Assembly (NCBI RefSeq): GCF_014596085.1
Contig: NZ_JACCJY010000008.1
Coordinates: forward strand, 110,021 to 174,020
Direction of reading: 5' to 3'
DNA length: 64,000 bases
Origin: Azospirillum tabaci
Lineage (GTDB): Bacteria; Pseudomonadota; Alphaproteobacteria; Azospirillales; Azospirillaceae
This document shows, piece after piece, positions 27,878 to 35,738 of this stretch. The position numbers and the translations under genes were made by a program. How positions within the stretch are numbered: position 1 is the stretch's first letter; every line of letters begins with the position of its first letter. A model generated the notes under the pieces. It made no database searches. It was not told the DNA's origin and worked only from the letters and a program-made list of their open reading frames with translations.

Positions 27878-28732
27878 ATGACAGCGCGCGACGACACACC
27901 AATGGACACCCCACCGGATGACGGTCCGCCCGCGGACACCGGGCGGTGGGGCCGGATTCCGGCTTGGTGGCTCGGCCACCCCGCCATCGACGCCGACGGT
28001 TTGGCCGTGCTGGCGGCGCTGGCGACCTATGCCAACGCCCGCGGCGAGTGCTGGCCGTCCCAGGCGACCCTCGCCACGGCGCTGAAGCGCAGCCGCAGCA
28101 CGGTGAACCGCATCCTCGGCCACCTCGCGGACGCCGGGGTGATCGCGAGGGAGTCCCGCCGCTCCGCCTCGGGCGGGCGCCTGTCCTGCCTGTACCGGCT
28201 GCGGCTGGTCCCCGGCGAAGGAGCGATTCCGGTGGCCGGTGCAGAAACCGGACGGACCGGAATACCCCCTGTGCAGGCGCCGGCCAAGGATGTCGCTCGC
28301 ACCGACTCCCCTTGTGCGTCGGTGCGACAGAAACAGCCGGAATCCGAACAGACTCCGGACTCGCACGCTTCCCGCGGGCCTGCGCAGGCCGTGCCCGACG
28401 GGTGGATGCCCGATGCCGAGGATCGTGCCTGGGCAGAAAGCCGCTTCACCGGGGTGGATCTGGATCGCCACGCCGAAGGATTCCGGCTGCGCTGCCGTGC
28501 CCACGGCTACCGCTACCGCGATGCCGGGGCCGCCTGGAAAGCCTGGCTGGCCCAGGACGCCGCCGCCGGCAAGGCACCGCTGCTCCGATCGTCAAGCCGC
28601 TCCGCCACCGCAAGGCCGGCGGCCACAGCGCCCGTTCCCGAACAGAAGCTCGGCGCCTGGATGGCCGCCGCGGCGAAGCTCAACGCCACCCACGGCACCC
28701 CCCCGCAAATCCGCCCGAACGTCTGGAGCTGA
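27878..28732 (+). CDS. Winged-helix protein of the replication module
   Basis: A 284-residue protein. The winged helix covers about residues 30-112: WWLGHPAIDADGLAVLAALA, then CWPSQATLATALKRSRSTVNRILGHLADAGVIARE and a basic wing ending CLYRLRLV. This matches the HTH_36/phage-replication-O-like type. A disordered Gly/Pro/Ser-rich linker follows, then a C-terminal segment (MPDAEDRAWAESRF and WKAWLAQDAA) like the C-terminal part of plasmid or phage replication proteins. It begins 100 bp after the last iteron, and the loader-like gene follows after 9 bases. A role in origin binding or helicase recruitment is inferred. Confidence 0.65.
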   Translation: MTARDDTPMDTPPDDGPPADTGRWGRIPAWWLGHPAIDADGLAVLAALATYANARGECWPSQATLATALKRSRSTVNRILGHLADAGVIARESRRSASGGRLSCLYRLRLVPGEGAIPVAGAETGRTGIPPVQAPAKDVARTDSPCASVRQKQPESEQTPDSHASRGPAQAVPDGWMPDAEDRAWAESRFTGVDLDRHAEGFRLRCRAHGYRYRDAGAAWKAWLAQDAAAGKAPLLRSSSRSATARPAATAPVPEQKLGAWMAAAAKLNATHGTPPQIRPNVWS

Positions 28733-28741
28733 GGAAAGGCC

Positions 28742-29425
28742 ATGACCGCACAGCCGCGATCCGCCCCGCCTGGGGCTCCGAACCCATCGGTCGTGACCCA
28801 TTTGCCGTCCCGTCCGCCGCTTCCCTTCGATCCCGCCGCCCCCGCCCATGAGCGCGGTCTGGCGCTGGCCTCGGCGCTGCCGGTGCCGCTCAGGAACCTC
28901 CTCGCTTCCGGCCGGGTGGAGCGCCGGCCGCGCTTCGGCGACCGCGGCTTCGACGGGGTGACGGAGGACTGGACGCCGCCCGACGGTGTGACCGGCCAGC
29001 ACGCCGCGATGGCGCGGCGCGCGCTCGACGAGCTGATCGGCTCCATTCTGGCTCCGGCGTCGCCGGACCACCTGCTGGCCCGTGTCCTGGCCCTGCTCAG
29101 CCATTATCCGGCCAAGGGAACCGCGCCGGAGGTGGAGCATCTGGTCGCGCTCGACTGGGCGGAGGATCTCGGCGAGTTCCCGGCCTGGGCGGTCGACGCG
29201 GCGGCGCGGACATGGCGCCGGACGCAGAAATGGCGCCCGTCCATCGCGGAGATGCGGGCGCTGTGCGAGGAGGCCTGTGCACCGGAATGGGCGCTGGCGC
29301 GGCGGCTGTCGGTGATCGCGGCGGCGGGAAGCGCATCCGCGGACGGGGCGGGCGAGGGGACCGGCCACGGCCGCGCCGGCCGGCTGCGCGCGCTGGCCGG
29401 GGGAGCGGTCCGGCGGATGGGATGA
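28742..29425 (+). CDS. Hypothetical protein, possible replicative helicase loader
   Basis: A 227-residue protein that I do not recognise with confidence. The N-terminal third is Pro/Ala-rich. Residues about 80-180 are helical and include HYPAKGTAPEVEHLVALDW and PAWAVDAAARTWRRTQKWRP, followed by SIAEMRALCEEAC. This pattern of paired Trp-rich helices recalls the G39P-type loader/inhibitor of replicative helicases in phages and plasmids. Its place 9 bases after a winged-helix replication protein and beside iterons fits such a role, by analogy with O/P pairs. The C-terminal 40 residues are Gly/Arg-rich. Confidence 0.5.
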   Translation: MTAQPRSAPPGAPNPSVVTHLPSRPPLPFDPAAPAHERGLALASALPVPLRNLLASGRVERRPRFGDRGFDGVTEDWTPPDGVTGQHAAMARRALDELIGSILAPASPDHLLARVLALLSHYPAKGTAPEVEHLVALDWAEDLGEFPAWAVDAAARTWRRTQKWRPSIAEMRALCEEACAPEWALARRLSVIAAAGSASADGAGEGTGHGRAGRLRALAGGAVRRMG

Positions 29426-29447
29426 ACTGACCCTCCGGCTGGGCCGC

Positions 29448-30482
29448 TTACGGCGTCTGCTCCTCGCGGATCGCCCGTTCGAAGGTGGCCAGCATCTCCA
29501 CCCCCTCGGCACCGAACCGCCGCTCGATCGCCTGCCGCACCGCGGGTTGGGTGACCTTGCGGAACGCCTCCGCCTCGCGCGGGGTCAGCGTGTGGACTTC
29601 CATGCGCTGGGCCAGCGGCGGCAGGCCGCGGTCCGAGGATTCGATCAGGCGGCTGAGACCGCGGCTGGCGACGACGCCCAGCCGGGCGCCGTTCATCACG
29701 GCCGCGCGGTCGCTCGGGGCGAGGTCGTCCAGGAACTTGGCGTTCATCACCCAGACATAGGGGAGGAACAGGTGGTTGCTCAGCGTCAGGTGGCGCTGGA
29801 CCTCGTCGAAGCGGGCGAAGCGGACGATCGGCACGGGATTCATCTGGCCGTCCACCGCCCCGGTGCCCAGCGCGTTGTAGAGATCCGACCAGGCGACGTT
29901 GACCGGCGCGCCGCCCAGGCTGCCGATCATGGTCCGGTGCGTCTCCAGATCCATGGTGCGGATCTTCAGGCCCTTCATGTCCTCGGGCAGGCGGATCGGG
30001 CGCTTGGAATTGGTGATGGTGAACAGCCCGCCCGGATCGCCGAAGCCCAGCACGGCAAGGCCCGCCTTGCGCCGGATCTCTTCGGCCAGCCTGTGGCCGA
30101 AGGAGCCGTCGAAGACGTCGTAGGCGTTGGCGACGGAGGAATAGGCGAAGGGCAGGTCGATGACCGCCAGCATCGGGTAGAGCGGCGCCACCCCGCCGAC
30201 CGAGGAGATGGCCGACTGGATGGTCCCCTGGCGGACCAGCTTCACCGCGTCGCCGTCGCGGCCCATCTGGCCTTCGGGAAAGATCTCGACGCGCACGCGC
30301 TTCTCGGTCGCCACCTCCACATGGTTCTTGAAGACGATCGCCATGGCCCCGGCGGTGTTGTCGAAGGCGTCGTTGCGGTTGGGGTGGGCCAGCTTGATGA
30401 CCGTCTCGGCGGACACCCCGGCGGCGGCGAGCGCCAGTACCATGCAGGCGGCCATCAGCCGCGCCGTCCATCTGCTTTTCAT
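29448..30482 (-). CDS. Orphan TRAP-type binding protein (DctP family)
   Basis: Periplasmic solute-binding protein, 344 residues, with signal peptide residues 1-25 (MKSRWTARLMAAC to VSAE). DctP family hallmarks are IKLAHPNRNDAFDNTAGAMA, the carboxylate-binding Arg region LKIRTMDLETHRTMIGSLGG, and LYNALGTGAVDGQMNPV. The usual TRAP membrane subunits (DctQ, DctM) are not adjacent: the upstream neighbour, 15 bases away, is a sensor adenylate cyclase. Such orphan DctP proteins sometimes work as ligand-presenting partners of sensors, and that is the reading I prefer here. It is the last gene of a long minus-strand run. Confidence 0.85.
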   Translation of the reverse strand: MKSRWTARLMAACMVLALAAAGVSAETVIKLAHPNRNDAFDNTAGAMAIVFKNHVEVATEKRVRVEIFPEGQMGRDGDAVKLVRQGTIQSAISSVGGVAPLYPMLAVIDLPFAYSSVANAYDVFDGSFGHRLAEEIRRKAGLAVLGFGDPGGLFTITNSKRPIRLPEDMKGLKIRTMDLETHRTMIGSLGGAPVNVAWSDLYNALGTGAVDGQMNPVPIVRFARFDEVQRHLTLSNHLFLPYVWVMNAKFLDDLAPSDRAAVMNGARLGVVASRGLSRLIESSDRGLPPLAQRMEVHTLTPREAEAFRKVTQPAVRQAIERRFGAEGVEMLATFERAIREEQTP

Positions 30483-30497
30483 CGCGTCCTCTTTTGG

Positions 30498-32639
30498 CTA
30501 CTTGGTCTTGAAATGCTCGGCGGGGTCCCAGCCGTCGCCGGGCGGGTCTGCGATCAGCCGCTCGCAGCGCGCGATGTAGAGCCGGGCCAGCGCCGCCACC
30601 TCCGGCTCGTCGGCCAGGGGACGCAGCAGGTCGAGCGCGGCCGACCAGCGCCGGCCGCGGTAGAGCGAGACGGCGACGTGCCACTGGCGGCACAGGTCGT
30701 GGGTCTCCGGCGGGCGGGCGAAGGCCGAATGGGGGTCGAGCGCGCCGACCAGCTCGAACAGCTCGATCGGCGCCGACAGGCCCGAAGGCACGGCGAGATC
30801 GACGGGCCGGAACAGGAAGCGCCCGCGCACCGCGTGCTCCACCGCCCCGGTGACCAGGATGCTGGTGCCGTAGGCCTTGTTCAGCCCCTCGATCCGCGAG
30901 GCGAGGTTCACGTGGGAGCCCAGCGCCGTGTACTGCATGCGGTCGGAGGAGCCGACGTTGCCCACCACCACCTCCCCCAGATGCAGGCCGAAGCGGGTCG
31001 GCATCGGCGGCATGCCGGCGGCGAGGCAGGCGTCGTTGATGGCGCGGTTGACCGACAGGCAGCCCAGCGCCGCGAGGCAGGCGTGCTCCGCATGGTCCGG
31101 ATCAGGGCGCGGCGCGTTCCAGAAGGCCATGATGGCGTCGCCGATGAACTTGTCCACCGTGCCGCCATGGCCGTGGATGCAGGCGGTCATCCGCTCGAAA
31201 TAGGTGGTCAGCCGGTCCAGCACCTGCTGCGGCGGCATGGCTTCGCTGGTCGCGGTGAAGCCGGCGATGTCGCTGAACAGGATGCTGAGGGGGCGCGTCT
31301 CGCCGCCCAGCTCGCCGCCGTCGCCGGTCACGATGATGTCGCGTACCAGCGCCTTGGGCACATAGGCGCCGAAGCGGCGCAGGCCGCCCTTCATGGCCTC
31401 CACGGCGCCGGCCAGCTCCGCCACCTCCTGCACGCGGGTGCGGACGGCGAAGCGGCCGGTCAGGTCGAAATGGCGGATGCGCTTGGTCTCCGACACGATG
31501 TCCTGCATCGGGCGGGTCAGCCGGTGCGACAGCCACAGCAGCAGCAGGACCGAGACCGCGAGCAGCCCGGCGCCGATTACGACGATGCGGTAGGTGGCGC
31601 GGCGGATGGAGCCGACGAATTCGTCCACCTCCACCGCCACGCCGACGGTCCAGCCGCTGCCGACTCCGTCGGTCAGGGTCGCGAACTCGACGATGTAGTC
31701 GCGGCCCAGCGGCCCCAGCGGGGCGATGAAGCGGTCGCCGGCCCCGCTGTTGCGGCGCTCCACCGCCTCGGCCAGCACCGGATCGGGGAAGGACGCGGTG
31801 GTGTGGAGCGCGGCCGTCGCGCCGTCTCCGCCGACCAGCAGGTCGGCCCGGTTGTGGCAGATCACCCGCCCGTTGCCGTCGATCACGAACACCGCCCCGG
31901 AGGGTCCGATGCGCAGGGCGTCCAGCCGGGCCGCCAGCCGGTCCAGCGAGACGTCGGCCCCGATGGTGCCGATGGGCACCCCGTCGTCGGTGGCCATCCG
32001 GTAGGAGACGGTGACCACCGGCCGCCGGGTCGCCGGCAGGACGAAGGCGTCAGACATCACCGCCGCCCCGGCCTTCTGCGCCGCCACGTACCAGGGGGCG
32101 GTGCGCGGGTCATCCGTCGCCTCCGCCCGCTCCACGCCGGTCACCTGCCCCCAGGAGCGCAGGTAGAAATAAGAGTCGGCGAACCGGCCCGAACTGGAAT
32201 CCTGCATGCGCAGGGCGAGCGCGCTGCCGGGTGGCGGGGTGGCTGGGCCGAAACGCCCGCCATCTGGCGCCAGCCGCGCCACCTGGAAGAAGGCGCCGTC
32301 CCCGGCGAAGCCGACATAGAGCGAGGCGAGCTGCGGCAGGGTGGCCAGGGCGTCGGAGAAGTAGCGCAGCGATTCGATGCGGCGCAGCCCGTTCCGGTCG
32401 ATCCGCCCGAACCCGGCCATCGCCTCGGCGACGCGGGCCACCGGGCTGACCAGCCCGTTCAAGTCGTTGGTGACGGTCTGGGTGGTGCGCGCGATGGACT
32501 GGGACGCCACCTCCAGCGCGGTGCGGGAGTTCTCGTGGTGGAGGTAGCTGAGCATCACCGCGATCAGCGGCACCGTCGTCAGCAGGAAGGCCAGCGCGAT
32601 TCCCACGCGCAGGCGTATCCGGTACGGCGTTTGGGACAT
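30498..32639 (-). CDS. Membrane adenylate cyclase with extracytoplasmic Cache sensor
   Basis: Makes cAMP in response to an external ligand (inferred). 713 residues: TM1 about 9-30, a long extracytoplasmic dCache-like region about 35-315 (containing the PAS-like segments PWYVAAQKAGAAVMSDAFV and VSYRMATDDGVPIGTIGADV), TM2 about 325-347, HAMP about 348-400, and a class III cyclase domain about 430-610. Metal aspartates are in LFSDIAGFT and GDAIMAFW, the substrate-selecting Lys in DKFIGD, and the Asn/Arg pair in HVNLASR; a Thr in YTALG marks an adenylate-type (IIIb) enzyme. The tail (residues 640-713) has no recognisable domain. The start is ATG 32639 with GGAGA upstream. Confidence 0.88.
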   Translation of the reverse strand: MSQTPYRIRLRVGIALAFLLTTVPLIAVMLSYLHHENSRTALEVASQSIARTTQTVTNDLNGLVSPVARVAEAMAGFGRIDRNGLRRIESLRYFSDALATLPQLASLYVGFAGDGAFFQVARLAPDGGRFGPATPPPGSALALRMQDSSSGRFADSYFYLRSWGQVTGVERAEATDDPRTAPWYVAAQKAGAAVMSDAFVLPATRRPVVTVSYRMATDDGVPIGTIGADVSLDRLAARLDALRIGPSGAVFVIDGNGRVICHNRADLLVGGDGATAALHTTASFPDPVLAEAVERRNSGAGDRFIAPLGPLGRDYIVEFATLTDGVGSGWTVGVAVEVDEFVGSIRRATYRIVVIGAGLLAVSVLLLLWLSHRLTRPMQDIVSETKRIRHFDLTGRFAVRTRVQEVAELAGAVEAMKGGLRRFGAYVPKALVRDIIVTGDGGELGGETRPLSILFSDIAGFTATSEAMPPQQVLDRLTTYFERMTACIHGHGGTVDKFIGDAIMAFWNAPRPDPDHAEHACLAALGCLSVNRAINDACLAAGMPPMPTRFGLHLGEVVVGNVGSSDRMQYTALGSHVNLASRIEGLNKAYGTSILVTGAVEHAVRGRFLFRPVDLAVPSGLSAPIELFELVGALDPHSAFARPPETHDLCRQWHVAVSLYRGRRWSAALDLLRPLADEPEVAALARLYIARCERLIADPPGDGWDPAEHFKTK

Positions 32640-32683
32640 CGGGCGGTCTCCGGAGGGCCAGTGGAGCGGTGACAAGGGGAGCC

Positions 32684-33211
32684 TCAGCCGCCGGCCGGGG
32701 CGGACAGGTCGCGGACGAAGAGAAGGCGGTCGTGCCCGTCATGCTTGGGCTTGCGCGCGAAGACGCGCATGCCGACCGACAGCATCCCGCGCACGCTGGC
32801 CGTGTTCTCGGGCCGGACGGTGGCGAACCAGTAGCGGTGCCGGTCCGGCGGCAGCGCCCTTTGGGCGGCGGCTTCGATCAGGCGCCGGTGCAGGCCCTGC
32901 CCGCGCCGGTCCGGATGCACGAGGATGCCGGTGAAGTGCAGCGCCCGGTCGAGATCCCCGTCGGTAAGGCCATAGTCGCGGCCCAGATTGTGGGCGGCCC
33001 GGCCGGGAAACTGCACGGCGAGGAAGGCGGCGAGCGTGCCGCCGGTCAGCGCGCCGAGCACCACGCCGTGCCCTTCCGCCGGCCCGGCCAGCATGTCCGA
33101 CAGCTCGGCCTCGGTGAGCGGGTGCATCAGCGGGCCGCAGGCCTCCCGCTGCAGCGCCAGGACGGCGCCCAGCGCGTCCGGGGTGAGAGGGGCGAAGCGC
33201 AAGCCGGTCAT
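32684..33211 (-). CDS. GNAT-family N-acetyltransferase
   Basis: A 175-residue acyl-CoA-dependent acetyltransferase. The GNAT acetyl-CoA loop is HPDRRGQGLHRRLIEAA (Q/R-x-x-G-x-G/A type), preceded by the beta strand FTGILV, with VRPENTASVRGMLSVGMRVF as the later strand-helix element. The start ATG (33211) overlaps the stop of the upstream MFS gene (ATGA), so translation is coupled. The substrate is unknown; its place in an operon with an alanine-racemase homologue makes an amino acid or a small amine a candidate (inference). Confidence 0.82.
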   Translation of the reverse strand: MTGLRFAPLTPDALGAVLALQREACGPLMHPLTEAELSDMLAGPAEGHGVVLGALTGGTLAAFLAVQFPGRAAHNLGRDYGLTDGDLDRALHFTGILVHPDRRGQGLHRRLIEAAAQRALPPDRHRYWFATVRPENTASVRGMLSVGMRVFARKPKHDGHDRLLFVRDLSAPAGG

Positions 33212-35736
33212 CGCCCGTCCGCCGTCCGTCCGTGCGGCGTGCGGGACGGGACGGTCCGCCGCCATGTCAGCAGGGCGAAGAGCAGCAGACTGCCGGCCAG
33301 CAGCCCGCCGATCAGGCTCACCCCCTCGGGTCCGGCGCCCAGCGGGACGGCGGCGGCCAGCGTGCCGAACAGCAACGGCCCGGCGGCCTGCCCCAGCTTG
33401 CGGGTGTTGACGTGCAGGGCGAGCACGGAATCGCGCCGCCGCGCCTCGCGCGCCGCCAGCAGCTCGATATGGCGCATCTGGGCGGACAGGCCGAAGCTCT
33501 CCGCCAAGCCGATGACGAACACCGTCGCGAAGGCCGTCCACAGCGACGCCTGGAAACCGAACAGCGCCAGCACCCCGGCGATCATCGCCGCGGACAGCAG
33601 CGTCACCCCCGGGATCGGCAGGCGCCGCGCCGCCATCCGGGTCAGCAGCGGTCCGGCCAGAACGACGCACAGGCCGTGCAGCAGATAGGCGCGGCCCACC
33701 GTCGCCGACGACAGGCCGAGATCCGCGACGAACAGCGGCAGATAGAAGGGCAGGAACATCGCCGCCACCGCGGTGGGCAGGGAGATCAGCGCCAGGAACA
33801 GCGGCACCTTGATGCGCCGCCGCTGCGGGTCGACCGTCACGCTGCCGGGCGGGGGAACCGCCGCGGGCGCGCAATGCGCGTCCGGCGGGACGGGCCCAGG
33901 CAGGCGGGGGACACCAAAAGCGGTGTAGAACAGCCCCGCCAACGGGATCAGGGCGCCCGCGGCGAACACGGTCACCGGTCCGTAGGTGGTCGAAAGCAGG
34001 GCGCCCGACACGGCCCCGCAATTCACCCCGGCGTACATGCCGGCGAACAGGCCGGATTGCAGGGCTGAGGTGTCGGAAACCCCGCGCAGCCGCCCGATCA
34101 GGGCGTTCGCCGCGATCAGCCCGGCCATGCCGCCCGCCCCGCTCAACCCACGGGCGAGGACGAAGAGCAGCGGGTCGGCGGTCATCGCCGCCACGGCGGC
34201 CAGCGCCATTCCCGCCGCCGCCGCGGCGAAGCCGGTCAGCGAAACCGCCCGCCAGCCGAGCCGCCCGGTCAGCCGTCCGGCGGCCAGAGCCGCGGCGACT
34301 CCGCACAGCATTTCCGCCGTCAGCGGTGCCGCGGCGACTTGGGACGGCGACAGAAAGGGAAAGGGTTGCCCGCCGAAGCTGGTCATCAGCAGCGGGACGA
34401 AGGACACCGGCAGAAAGGCACCGAAATACATCAGAAAGGCCGAGAAGCGGATGGAGCCGGCGAGGTTGCCGCTTCCACCCGCCCCGGCCCCGGCTGGTTC
34501 GGCCCGCCCTTCGCCCGAGCGGCGGGCCATCCGCGTCCGCCCTCCCAGCACGCGGTCCATCTCGAACATGAACAGCAGCGAGGTGACGAGGATGGTCGCC
34601 ATGTCGAGCCCGAACTCGGTCAGCTGCGCGGCCACGCGGTCGCCGTCCACCACGGTCACCAGCTCGCGCGCCTCGCCGCTGCGGTCCTGGGCGAGCGGCC
34701 AGCGCAGCGTCACGTCCGGCATGTCCGACAGGAAGGAGATGCCGCTCACCCTGTGGCGGGCGTCGTGGGCAGCCGGGGTTGCGCCGGGCGCGGCCAGTTC
34801 GATGGATCGCAGGGTGGGCATGCTGGCGCGGATGCGCTCGAAATAGTCGTCCACACCGGCCAGGGACTCGTAGTCCAGCCCGCGCCGGACCACCGACTCG
34901 ACGTCGTTGCGGATCATCCGGGCGACGATCTGGGTCGCCTGTTCGGCGGCCTCCAGATGGGCGGTGGAAATCAGCGTGTAGCATTCCGCCGCCGCCGCGG
35001 TCTGAGCGGCCAGCATCGCGCCGAGCGCCAACAGCCGGCGCAGGCGCTCCAGCCGGACCCGGCGCCCTTCCGACGCGCGGCGCAGCCCGAAGGCCATGGC
35101 AAGGCCGGTCAGGCCAAGGAAGCCGACCGTCCCCAGCCCCGTCCACAGGAGCTGCGGCAGGGTGCGGTCGCGGAACTCCTCGACGCGCTCGTCCACCCTG
35201 GCGCTGTCGGACTGGATGATGAGAAAGCCGGCGCCGGCGGGAGCGTCGGCCTGCCGGCCGTCCCGCTCGGTCTCGCCGGGATTGCGGATCGGCAGATAGA
35301 GGAAGAAGGCCCCGCGGTCGGGGTCGTTCCGGAACCAATGGGGGCGCCGCTCCAGTTCGGCGCGGGCGCGGCGCAAGGTGGCCTCCGTCATCGGCTCCAC
35401 GGGCCGCCCCTTGGCGGTAGCGACGACGCGTCCGTCCGCCACCGCCACCCCGATTCCCCGCGCCCAGGGCAGGTTGGCGGCGAGCTGGTCGAGGATCGCC
35501 TCCAGCCCGTGGAAATCGTCCAACGGCTTGCCGTAGCCCAGCGCGTCCTGGATGTTCTCCACGGTCTTGCCACCGACCACCGCGAAGGCGGCCATCAGCG
35601 TGCCCGCGTAGTTCTGGCGGAAGGAGCCGAGATTGATGCTCAGGCTGAAGGCCAGCGTCACACCCACCAGAAGCACGGACACCAGAAAGGCGCGGAGGGG
35701 GCCGGAGCGGCCGGACGGGGCGCCGGGTGAGGCCAT
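33208..35736 (-). CDS. MFS carrier fused to two extracytoplasmic sensor regions
   Basis: A single 842-residue chain. TM1 (about 14-36) is followed by a first periplasmic region (36-190; GIGVAVADGRVVATAKGRP resembles a small Cache fold), TM2 (about 193-215), TM3 (about 228-248), a second periplasmic region (250-380; includes FERIRASMPTLRSIELAAPG and LRWPLAQDRSGEARELV) and TM4 (about 382-398). A linker leads to a complete 12-helix MFS domain (about 425-830) with GRLTGRLGWRAVSLTG in the loop 2-3 position. A normal MFS protein is about 400 residues. The carrier may be gated by, or may signal through, the sensors. It starts 2 bases after the binding-protein gene and overlaps the GNAT gene. Confidence 0.8.
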   Translation of the reverse strand: MASPGAPSGRSGPLRAFLVSVLLVGVTLAFSLSINLGSFRQNYAGTLMAAFAVVGGKTVENIQDALGYGKPLDDFHGLEAILDQLAANLPWARGIGVAVADGRVVATAKGRPVEPMTEATLRRARAELERRPHWFRNDPDRGAFFLYLPIRNPGETERDGRQADAPAGAGFLIIQSDSARVDERVEEFRDRTLPQLLWTGLGTVGFLGLTGLAMAFGLRRASEGRRVRLERLRRLLALGAMLAAQTAAAAECYTLISTAHLEAAEQATQIVARMIRNDVESVVRRGLDYESLAGVDDYFERIRASMPTLRSIELAAPGATPAAHDARHRVSGISFLSDMPDVTLRWPLAQDRSGEARELVTVVDGDRVAAQLTEFGLDMATILVTSLLFMFEMDRVLGGRTRMARRSGEGRAEPAGAGAGGSGNLAGSIRFSAFLMYFGAFLPVSFVPLLMTSFGGQPFPFLSPSQVAAAPLTAEMLCGVAAALAAGRLTGRLGWRAVSLTGFAAAAAGMALAAVAAMTADPLLFVLARGLSGAGGMAGLIAANALIGRLRGVSDTSALQSGLFAGMYAGVNCGAVSGALLSTTYGPVTVFAAGALIPLAGLFYTAFGVPRLPGPVPPDAHCAPAAVPPPGSVTVDPQRRRIKVPLFLALISLPTAVAAMFLPFYLPLFVADLGLSSATVGRAYLLHGLCVVLAGPLLTRMAARRLPIPGVTLLSAAMIAGVLALFGFQASLWTAFATVFVIGLAESFGLSAQMRHIELLAAREARRRDSVLALHVNTRKLGQAAGPLLFGTLAAAVPLGAGPEGVSLIGGLLAGSLLLFALLTWRRTVPSRTPHGRTADGR

Positions 35737-35738
35737 GG

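Noticed and set aside
27110..28504. Minus-strand frame of 464 codons across the iteron array
   Set aside because: Its translation consists of repeated iteron-derived peptides (GYGAIARA-like) and antisense of the winged-helix gene.
29547..32672. Plus-strand open frame of 1041 codons
   Set aside because: Runs antisense through the dctP and cyclase genes and has no domain; a composition shadow.
32684..35338. Minus-strand frame of 884 codons ending in the GNAT protein
   Set aside because: Only the last 175 codons (from ATG 33211) are a real gene. The rest is another frame of the sensor-MFS gene.
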